Assembly (NCBI GenBank): GCA_017445115.1
Contig: JAFSUU010000112.1
Coordinates: 1-21,846, forward strand
From: Clostridia bacterium
GTDB lineage: Bacteria; Bacillota_A; Clostridia; Oscillospirales; CAG-272
Direction: 5' to 3'
DNA: 21,846 bases
Shown here one piece after another: positions 15,225-21,846 of the stretch; positions within the stretch are counted from its first letter, which is position 1; every line of letters begins with the position of its first letter. The notes beneath the pieces were generated by a model that did not search any database, had not been told where the DNA came from, and saw nothing but the letters and a program-made list of their open reading frames with translations. Both the position numbers and the translations under genes were made by a program.

Positions 15225-15253
15225 ATTTTATCACGTTTTTGCAAAAAAGTCAA
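15225..15253 (-). promoter_or_regulatory. Promoter of the Mn riboswitch operon
   Basis: On the minus strand, TTGACT (15248-15253), a 17-base spacer and TAAAAT (15225-15230). The transcript would start just ahead of the aptamer P1 helix. Confidence 0.7.
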
Positions 15254-15314
15254 CATTATTCATCAATGAGTATCAATATGATATATTATATCTTTCAAAT
15301 TTACAATATTCATA

Positions 15315-15343
15315 TTGAAATAGTTAGTTTTTTAGAGTACAAT
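15315..15343 (+). promoter_or_regulatory. Promoter of the Nudix gene
   Basis: TTGAAA (15315-15320), a 17-base spacer and TACAAT (15338-15343), about 30 bases before the start codon. It diverges from the riboswitch operon. Confidence 0.65.
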
Positions 15344-15372
15344 ACATAGCGTAAAATGCTCGGGGGAAAACG

Positions 15373-15849
15373 ATGAAGAACACTTCGCTATGCTATATCG
15401 AAAAAGACGGTGCATATCTGATGATGCACCGCACGAAGAAAAGATCCGATGAAAATGAAGGAAAATGGATCGGAATCGGCGGCAGATTCGAAGAAGGTGA
15501 AAGTCCCGAAGAATGCGCCGCAAGGGAGATATACGAGGAAACCGGTCTTTCGGTTCGTGATTTGCGTTGCCGAGCAATCGTCACTTTCGTCTCTGACGAG
15601 TGGGGCACGGAGTATATGCATCTTTTCACCGCCGTATCCGACACTGACGCCGTAACAGATTGTGACGAAGGGGAGCTTCAATGGATAAGAAAAGCTGACG
15701 TTCCGTCGCTGAACGTCTGGGAAGGCGACCGTATTTTTCTAAAGCTTCTGTCGGAAGACAGAGATTTTTTCCTGCTGAAACTTATTTACAGTAAAGACAA
15801 ACTGACGGCGGCATTTCTTGACGGGAAGAAAATGCAGCTTGATTTATAG
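15373..15849 (+). CDS. Nudix hydrolase, MutT/8-oxo-dGTPase-like
   Basis: 158 residues. A complete Nudix box occupies 37-59: Gly37, Glu43, the REIYEE core at 51-56 and GL at 58-59. KWIGIGGRFEEGES is typical of MutT-type 8-oxo-dGTP diphosphatases in Bacillota. It would clear oxidised or modified nucleotides by hydrolysing the pyrophosphate bond. The C-terminus has a family-typical helix and strands. Start ATG follows a purine-rich GGGGGAA. It may lead the plus-strand run that continues into the dockerin esterase gene 62 bases later. No terminator is seen in that gap, only a weak AAAATC/GATTTT palindrome. Confidence 0.93.
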   Translation: MKNTSLCYIEKDGAYLMMHRTKKRSDENEGKWIGIGGRFEEGESPEECAAREIYEETGLSVRDLRCRAIVTFVSDEWGTEYMHLFTAVSDTDAVTDCDEGELQWIRKADVPSLNVWEGDRIFLKLLSEDRDFFLLKLIYSKDKLTAAFLDGKKMQLDL

Positions 15850-15911
15850 AACATCCCGTATCCGTCACAAAAATCGCAGATTTTAATTGAAAATGATAAA
15901 GGAGTACACAA

Positions 15912-18900
15912 ATGCGAATCAAAAAGCTGCTTAGCTTTGTTCTTGTTATAGCTTTCGCTCTGCCGTTGATATGCTGTCAGACCGCAGCTGAAGACGTCAC
16001 TTTGAGCGTTAAATTCAGCAGCAGCGCGGTTGTTTCAAGTTGTTCCGCGACCAACGGGAACGCAAAGTACTTTGCAAATGAAAACGCAGTGCGGATCATT
16101 GCGACCGGAAACGCCCCTTCGATAACGTTCGGCGTTGACGGTTACGACCCGTCTTACGCTTATGGCGTCATCACTTACAGATTTCCGGCAACGAACAGCA
16201 CTTTATCAAGCGAAGGAACTGTCGAACTGATCTCCGGAGGCAACGTTAAATCAAGCAAAAACTTTTGTTACGCAGTCGGATACAAATATTACAGCACCAT
16301 CGTAAAACTCGGCTCGGTATCTGCCGACTCGGTACGCATAAAGCTTATGAACGAGTGTCAGGCAGGCGATATTGTATATATCAGCGAAGTTTCTTTCTTC
16401 AAAACGGAATCCGGAGCCGAAAAATACTCCAAGGTCTCAGCGCTCGCGGCAAACGGAGAGACTTTGTCAAAGTACACGGAAAACGCGCTCAAAACCTCGT
16501 CATACGTCTGGTCTGACTATATGATACCGTACTGGGACACGGATCTTATAATAAACGAGGGCGTTTATCCTCTTCAGAATAAGAACGGCACAATGAGTGA
16601 CATCACTCTCATGTTTGACGCTGACAGGATCATCTCGGTCAGAAGTTCAACTCTTTCGACAGAGTACAAAGAAGGAGTTGACTATGAACTTGCAGACGGA
16701 AAACTCCGTATTCTTCAAACCGGAAGTATTCCCTGCGTCAAGTACACCGACCACTACTTCACGTCGCAGAAAAGCAATTCATACCGCATCAGAGGAACAA
16801 GCAACTATGTCAGATTCCAGGAGGGACCAGGGATCCCGAGCGTACAGCTCGCGGTAACGTACACGCACAGCGACTCCTGGTCGGGTTACATGCCCGAAAA
16901 TCAAGGTGAAGCTTTGCCGAACACGCTGTCAAAGCTTGAAAACGGAAAAGACTTAAAAATCGTCTTCTTCGGTGACAGCATCACAAACGGCGGTAACTCC
17001 AGCGGCGAGATAAATATGGCGCCTTACGCGGAGAGATGGACCGTTATGTTTGAAAAAGAGCTGAAAAGCCTCTATCCTTCCGCAAATATCAGCTGCACGA
17101 ACACATCGGTCAGCGGAGGAAGCTGGACACCGGAAGCGGTCGACAACGTCCAGAACGCCATCATAGACTATTCTCCCGATCTCGTGGTTCTTGCGCTTGG
17201 AACGAACGACTATCAGTTCCAGTATTCGGCAAGCAGTACATATCAAAGTATGAGTTACGTGGTGGATCAGATTAAATCAAAGCTGCCGAACTGTGAGATT
17301 ATTTTAGTAGCGCCGATGCTTTCCAACCCGGAATGCTTCGATCCCGATCTGCTCGACGAGTACATAGCAGGATACAGACAAAAAGCGTCTGAATACAGCG
17401 GGGTCGTTATCGCCGACGTCAATGCAGTCCACAAATATCTGCTCACAAGAAAGAGCTATACCGATATGTCGGCAAACAACCTCTGCCATCTTAACGATAC
17501 TCTTGCGAGAACATACGCTCACGTTTTGATAAAAACCGTTACGCCCTCTTCTCTTTCAGATGCATACAAGCAGATCGAAATTGAAAGATTATCCGGCCTT
17601 GCAGATCCAAATTCTTATTTTGATAAGCAAAGATCCGTAATATCGGATATCACGTCTGAAGCGAGTTCTGCCGTTATGTCCGCTTCTTCTTTCAACGAAG
17701 CGGAAAAGATATACAGAGACGCGAAGATCGCAATATCATCCGTCCCGGACAAAAGCGCATATATCAAGAGCACTGCCGATTATTCAAATCTCGTTTTCGA
17801 CAGTTCCAATGCGCTCCGCCTTTTCAGTTCTACAGGGTATATGACGCTGAACTACAGCCAAACCGAGAAAGCCGTCTCAATGACAGCGACCGGCAGCAAT
17901 AAAGATATGCACACGACTTTGGTTTTCGATAAAACAAAGCCGGTCAGCGCGACTTCAAACAAATACGCGGTTTTGACATATAAGGTTCCGTCATCGATGT
18001 CTGCCGCGAGTCCAGTAACGCAGTTGTTTTTCAGCTCGGGAAACATATCTTCGGCGAACGAAACGACATCGGTCTCGTTCACTGCCGAAAAAGGAAGCTC
18101 GTTTCGCTCAAGGATCATAGATCTGTCGGAATACTCGTGGTGGGGCGGTATAATATCAAGGATAAGAATAGATCCTTTCAAAGCAAGTAATAAAGGCGAC
18201 GCTTTTTATCTCTACTCTCTTTGCTTTTGCGAGACCGCATCTGAAGCGTCAAATATCTCATCAAAAATGGCTGACCGGGCAAACGGTGTGTATCATGCCG
18301 ATTCAGCCGTAACAACATTCGACAACGAAGGATCGCTCTCATACATCACGCCGCCTTACATAACGCTGAGATTAGGAGACGTCAACTGCGACAAACGCGT
18401 AAACAGCCGCGACATCGCTGCATTGAAAAGATATATGGCAAGCGAGCACGAACCGGAATACGATTCCGTATCATTTGACGTGAACCGCGACGGGAAACGG
18501 TCGGCGCATGACCTTTCAATGCTTAAAAGAATCGTCGCAGGTTCATACGAAGGTGATTATGACTTCGAATATGACGCGCTCTGTACGGAATTTGATATAT
18601 CATTCAATGCCACAGATAATACCGCTGCCGTAAGCCGGCACTTCGGACACTTCGCGTCGTTCCATACAGACGCCGGATTTGATGATCCGCAATACGCGGT
18701 ATTAATATATAAAGTCAGCACGGACGTCACCGCGGCAGTTTATCTCGGCAACAACCTGATAAACTCTGCGAAAACAGACGCCGCATTCAAAAAATCGGAC
18801 GGTTTTGAAAGCCTGATCATTGAACTTCCGGACGGATATGAAGGATCATACGTTACAGTAGACATTGCCGATATGACGCTTTCAGCATCTCACTTTGCAG

Positions 18901-19475
18901 TTTTTGCCGACAGGGCAAGCGCCGAAGAATTCGTAGCGGAGAAAACCGGAAAAACGCAGGACCCGGGTGATTTTGATATAGATTATTCGGAAAACGTGAC
19001 GTTCTCTTTTTCCGACAATACGCTCGATCTTATTACGTACGTCAACCACACCTCGTACGAGGTGACCTCTATCGGCGAGCTGAAGCTTACAGTCGCGGAA
19101 AACAGGATTGATCCGTTCGTATACTTTGACCTTTCGTCTCTCAATATTTCAGCAAACGAATACAAATATATCATTTACACTTATAAAGTGTCGTCCGGCG
19201 CGTCCGAAAGAGCGACAAGGGGTCAGATATTCTTCTGCTCGGGATCGTCTTCCGTCCCCGCCGAAAGCTCATCGGTCATTTTCGATCTCACAAGATCCGG
19301 CGGTTATGAATCAAAGATCTTTGATCTATCCGGCGTGAACTGGTGGGGCGGTGACGTATACGGTCTCAGATTCGATTATTTCTGCGACGCATCGCTCGGC
19401 GACGTATGCACGGTGAATTCCGTAACTTTCTGTAAAACCGAAGCGGACGTTGCTTCCGCTCTTGAAAATAATTGA
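15912..19475 (+). CDS. Secreted multi-domain SGNH esterase with internal dockerin
   Basis: 1187 residues, secreted by an N-terminal signal peptide (about 1-27). Order: beta-sandwich module (about 28-165); linker/adaptor region (about 190-345); SGNH hydrolase (about 347-545) with GDSITNGG at 354-361 (Ser356), GTND at 430-433 and CHLND with His526; a helical stretch; a second beta-sandwich module (about 625-785); a type I dockerin pair (GDVNCDKRVNSRDI at about 822, FDVNRDGKRSAHDL at about 855); then two more modules (about 893-1010 and 1020-1187). Modules 2 and 4 share WWGG and a YKV strand, so they are repeats. Block V has Asn where the catalytic Asp usually lies, as in some relatives. Probable deacetylase on plant or host glycan, anchored to a scaffoldin by the dockerin. 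RBS GGAG 7 bases upstream. Confidence 0.92.
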   Translation: MRIKKLLSFVLVIAFALPLICCQTAAEDVTLSVKFSSSAVVSSCSATNGNAKYFANENAVRIIATGNAPSITFGVDGYDPSYAYGVITYRFPATNSTLSSEGTVELISGGNVKSSKNFCYAVGYKYYSTIVKLGSVSADSVRIKLMNECQAGDIVYISEVSFFKTESGAEKYSKVSALAANGETLSKYTENALKTSSYVWSDYMIPYWDTDLIINEGVYPLQNKNGTMSDITLMFDADRIISVRSSTLSTEYKEGVDYELADGKLRILQTGSIPCVKYTDHYFTSQKSNSYRIRGTSNYVRFQEGPGIPSVQLAVTYTHSDSWSGYMPENQGEALPNTLSKLENGKDLKIVFFGDSITNGGNSSGEINMAPYAERWTVMFEKELKSLYPSANISCTNTSVSGGSWTPEAVDNVQNAIIDYSPDLVVLALGTNDYQFQYSASSTYQSMSYVVDQIKSKLPNCEIILVAPMLSNPECFDPDLLDEYIAGYRQKASEYSGVVIADVNAVHKYLLTRKSYTDMSANNLCHLNDTLARTYAHVLIKTVTPSSLSDAYKQIEIERLSGLADPNSYFDKQRSVISDITSEASSAVMSASSFNEAEKIYRDAKIAISSVPDKSAYIKSTADYSNLVFDSSNALRLFSSTGYMTLNYSQTEKAVSMTATGSNKDMHTTLVFDKTKPVSATSNKYAVLTYKVPSSMSAASPVTQLFFSSGNISSANETTSVSFTAEKGSSFRSRIIDLSEYSWWGGIISRIRIDPFKASNKGDAFYLYSLCFCETASEASNISSKMADRANGVYHADSAVTTFDNEGSLSYITPPYITLRLGDVNCDKRVNSRDIAALKRYMASEHEPEYDSVSFDVNRDGKRSAHDLSMLKRIVAGSYEGDYDFEYDALCTEFDISFNATDNTAAVSRHFGHFASFHTDAGFDDPQYAVLIYKVSTDVTAAVYLGNNLINSAKTDAAFKKSDGFESLIIELPDGYEGSYVTVDIADMTLSASHFAVFADRASAEEFVAEKTGKTQDPGDFDIDYSENVTFSFSDNTLDLITYVNHTSYEVTSIGELKLTVAENRIDPFVYFDLSSLNISANEYKYIIYTYKVSSGASERATRGQIFFCSGSSSVPAESSSVIFDLTRSGGYESKIFDLSGVNWWGGDVYGLRFDYFCDASLGDVCTVNSVTFCKTEADVASALENN

Positions 19476-19493
19476 CAAAAGAGGTATATCAAT

Positions 19494-20630
19494 ATGGAAA
19501 AAATAAGATTCGGTCTTATCGGCTGCGGCCTTATGGCGAGGGAATTCGCCTCTGCATCGGCAAGATGGTGCCACTTCACTGCGGACGTCCCGCGTCCCGA
19601 GATAGTGGGAATATGTTCGCCCGTAGAAGCTGAGACGGTATGGTTCAAAAAGAATTTTCCCGATATCAAATACGTGACAGCGGATTATCACGACCTTCTC
19701 GCCGCAGAGGACATAGACGCGATCTATTGCGCTGTCCCTCACAACCTTCACGAAAAGTTTTACATAGATACCATAAACTCCGGGAAAGCGCTTCTCGGTG
19801 AAAAGCCCTTTGGAATGAACAAAGCCGCGAATGACAATATTATGAAGGCGATCGAAGCCAATCCTAACGTTTTCGTTCGCTGCACGAGCGAATTTCCGTA
19901 TTATCCGGCTATGCAGATAATCATCAACTGGATCAAAGAGGGAAAATTCGGCAGGATCATTGAAGTCCACGCCGGATTCAACCACTCTTCCGACTGCGAT
20001 CTGAACAAACCGATAAACTGGAAGCGTCAGGTCAAATTTAACGGCGAATACGGATGTCTCGGAGATCTCGGAATTCACACTCAACACGTTCCGTTCAGAA
20101 TGGGGTTCATACCCAAAACCGTGTACGCGCAGATGGATGATCTCGTAAAAACACGTCCCGACGGAAAAGGCGGCGTCGCGGTAAGCGATACTTTTGATAA
20201 CGCTACCCTTTCGTGTGTGTGCGAAGACAAAGACGGCAACGAATTTCCGATGACTCTCGAAACGAAGCGCATGAGCCCCGGATCTACCAACCGCTGGTTC
20301 TTTGAGATCTACGGGCTTGAATGCAGCGCTAAATTCTCAAGCGACGACGCAAACTCATTCTGCTATACGACGTCATGGGGCAAAGAGCAGGCATGGTCGA
20401 GAATAGTCGTCGGATATAAGCCTATGATTCCTACGATCACAGGCTCGATATTTGAATTCGGATTTGTCGATGCGATCCAGCAGATGCTCGGAGCTTTTAT
20501 GCTTGAGATGACAGGTCACGAGGTCCCGTTCGGGCTCTTTACCCCCGAAGAAACAAAGCTCTCCCACGAGCTCTGCACCGCCGCGTTACGCTCACATTAC
20601 AACAAAACCGTCGAGAAGGTGAACGGCTGA
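19494..20630 (+). CDS. Gfo/Idh/MocA-family NAD(P)-dependent oxidoreductase
   Basis: 378 residues. An N-terminal Rossmann fold with GLIGCG (7-12) binds NAD(P). The EKP motif at 103-105 contains the catalytic-region Lys104. DLGIHTQH (191-198) supplies Asp191 and His195, the usual catalytic pair. The C-terminal alpha/beta domain sets substrate choice. It is likely to oxidise or epimerise a sugar or cyclitol derivative; the exact substrate cannot be told. It starts 18 bases after the secreted esterase and ends 3 bases before hslO, so all are probably co-transcribed. A ThuA-like gene, a frequent partner of this family, is 14 kb away at 4859. Confidence 0.93.
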   Translation: MEKIRFGLIGCGLMAREFASASARWCHFTADVPRPEIVGICSPVEAETVWFKKNFPDIKYVTADYHDLLAAEDIDAIYCAVPHNLHEKFYIDTINSGKALLGEKPFGMNKAANDNIMKAIEANPNVFVRCTSEFPYYPAMQIIINWIKEGKFGRIIEVHAGFNHSSDCDLNKPINWKRQVKFNGEYGCLGDLGIHTQHVPFRMGFIPKTVYAQMDDLVKTRPDGKGGVAVSDTFDNATLSCVCEDKDGNEFPMTLETKRMSPGSTNRWFFEIYGLECSAKFSSDDANSFCYTTSWGKEQAWSRIVVGYKPMIPTITGSIFEFGFVDAIQQMLGAFMLEMTGHEVPFGLFTPEETKLSHELCTAALRSHYNKTVEKVNG

Positions 20631-20633
20631 ACC

Positions 20634-21509
20634 ATGGCGAATTCATATATTACAAGAGCTCTGACAGCAGACGGTTCCGCCCGCATCTTCTTTACCGATA
20701 CGACGTCCGTCGTTGAAAAGGCAAGGAGTATCCACAATACTTCAAAGACGTGCTCGGCAGTCCTCGGGCGCGCGCTTACCGCGACTTCCCTTATGGGTTC
20801 TCTTCTCAAAGACCGCGGTGATTCTGTCACGGTGCAGATAAAGGGAGACGGCCCGGCGGGAACGGTAGTATGCGTATCAGACTATATGGGCAACGTCAGG
20901 GGATACGTACAAAACCCCGAAGTGGAGCTTCTGCCCAACGAAAAAGGAAAGCTTGACGTCGGCGGCGCCGTAGGAAAGAACGGATACCTGTACGTGACCA
21001 AAGATCTCGGGCTTGCGGAACCGTATAACGGCGTTTCACCTATCGTCAGCGGTGAGATCGGAGACGACATCACGGAATACTTCGCGTCAAGCGAACAAAC
21101 TCCGTCCGTATGCGCTCTCGGTGTCAGAGTTTCAAACGGCAGGAAAATAAAGGCCGCCGGCGGATTTCTCGTTCAGATCATGCCCGGAGCCGATGACTCG
21201 GTCATCGACAAGATCGAGAAGAACCTGACGATGATCCCCTCTGTTTCCGCTCTTATCGAAGAAGGCAAAAGCGGTGAGGATATAATCTCATTGGTTTTTA
21301 AGGACATTCCGTTCGATATCTTCGATGAATTCGATACCGAATACAAATGCACCTGCACGAGAGAAAAATACCTTAAAGCTCTCATATCCCTGCCCGAATC
21401 AGACATAAACGACCTTATCAAAGATAACAAGCCTGTCGAAACGGAATGCCGTTTCTGCAACGCTAAATACGTTTTTGATATCGGCGAGATAATTTCAAAC
21501 AGGTCTTGA
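20634..21509 (+). CDS. hslO: Redox-regulated chaperone Hsp33
   Basis: 291 residues, the usual Hsp33 length. The N-terminal chaperone core has the characteristic VTVQIKGDGPAG and GNVRGYVQNP blocks. The C-terminal zinc redox switch is complete: CTC (Cys239, Cys241) and CRFC (Cys272, Cys275). Under oxidising stress the zinc is lost, disulfides form and the protein binds unfolding clients. The start ATG lies 3 bases after the oxidoreductase stop; its likely RBS (AAGGTGA) is inside the end of that gene, so translation may be coupled. A terminator follows directly. Confidence 0.97.
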   Translation: MANSYITRALTADGSARIFFTDTTSVVEKARSIHNTSKTCSAVLGRALTATSLMGSLLKDRGDSVTVQIKGDGPAGTVVCVSDYMGNVRGYVQNPEVELLPNEKGKLDVGGAVGKNGYLYVTKDLGLAEPYNGVSPIVSGEIGDDITEYFASSEQTPSVCALGVRVSNGRKIKAAGGFLVQIMPGADDSVIDKIEKNLTMIPSVSALIEEGKSGEDIISLVFKDIPFDIFDEFDTEYKCTCTREKYLKALISLPESDINDLIKDNKPVETECRFCNAKYVFDIGEIISNRS

Positions 21510-21522
21510 ATCTTTGATAATA

Positions 21523-21561
21523 AAAAATGCTGAGGAGACGCAATGTCTTCTCAGCATTTTT
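21523..21561. terminator. Bidirectional intrinsic terminator after hslO
   Basis: AAAAATGCTGAGGAGAC pairs with GTCTTCTCAGCATTTTT over a small loop, with one G-T pair. A/T runs flank it on both sides, so it can end both hslO and the converging dockerin gene. Confidence 0.9.
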
Positions 21562-21581
21562 GTTTCTAAGTATCAAACCGT

Positions 21582-21846
21582 TTATCCTGCTATCAGTCTC
21601 TTAAGTGCGGAAAGGTCTCTTGAATTGATCTTGCCGTCCCCGTTTATATCGGCATTTACTGTGATCACAACGTCGTCTTCTTCAAGACTCGAAGCTATGC
21701 ATCTTTTCATTACCGAAATGTCTCTTGAATTCAATTTTTTGTCTCCGTTTACGTCGCCGGGAAGCGGATCGAGCACGGGTATATCTTCTGTCTTTGTTGC
21801 ACCGCACTCAGTGCACGTATACGTTTTGATTCCGGTCTCTGTATAG
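21582..21846 (-). CDS. Dockerin-containing secreted protein, C-terminal fragment
   Basis: The frame is open from the right edge of the window to the stop at 21582, giving at least 87 residues, partial at the N-terminus. It begins with a Cys-x-x-Cys repeat segment (YTCTECGATKTEDIP), a motif seen repeatedly in clostridial surface proteins. A C-terminal type I dockerin follows: two calcium-loop helices, GDVNGDKKLNSRDISVMKR and NADINGDGKINSRDLSALKR. Acidic loop residues are intact in both. The dockerin would tether the protein to a scaffoldin; the catalytic or binding part lies outside the window. It converges on hslO. Confidence 0.9.
   Translation of the reverse strand, partial: YTETGIKTYTCTECGATKTEDIPVLDPLPGDVNGDKKLNSRDISVMKRCIASSLEEDDVVITVNADINGDGKINSRDLSALKRLIAG

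Overview
The window looks like a chromosomal segment of a low-to-mid-GC Bacillota, most likely a gut or rumen member of the Clostridia (Oscillospiraceae-like or a neighbouring order). The support is strong GGAGG ribosome binding sites, several promoters with -35 and -10 boxes exactly 17 bases apart, a tryptophan T-box, a yybP-ykoY manganese riboswitch, lipobox lipoproteins with Thr-Glu linkers, and two dockerin-bearing secreted proteins. The lineage is an inference; no rRNA or tRNA is present to fix it.

Left part (1-2981): a two-gene unit encodes a sulfatase-fold lipoprotein and a winged-helix/LicC-type cytidylyltransferase fusion. It is bracketed by two inverted copies of a roughly 300-base element made of many small, very stable hairpins joined by a CGATAT-like spacer and ending in a bidirectional terminator. 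This element is the least explained structure in the window. Its backbone is almost identical between copies, but the central hairpins have been replaced.

Middle part (2999-11582): a TrpB2-type tryptophan synthase beta chain lies behind a T-box with a UGG specifier. Divergent from it are a ThuA-like protein and a GlsB/YeaQ-type small membrane protein. Next, on the minus strand, are a membrane protein of unknown family plus a membrane-anchored tyrosine-phosphatase-like protein, then a 44-codon basic ORF on the plus strand. A minus-strand pair follows: a small six-cysteine ferredoxin-thioredoxin-reductase-like protein and a large M16 zinc peptidase.

Minus-strand operon 15027-11603: Ca2+/cation antiporter, glycerophosphodiesterase, SGNH lipoprotein and MIF-family tautomerase are closely spaced, with no visible internal terminator. 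They lie behind a manganese riboswitch that has a clear intrinsic terminator and a matching antiterminator.

Right part (15373-21846): a plus-strand run holds a Nudix hydrolase, a 1187-residue secreted SGNH esterase with an internal dockerin and repeated beta-sandwich modules, a Gfo/Idh/MocA oxidoreductase, and the redox chaperone Hsp33. A bidirectional terminator separates Hsp33 from the C-terminal end of a second dockerin protein that enters from the right edge on the minus strand. The right part therefore mixes polysaccharide-degradation functions with housekeeping and redox functions.
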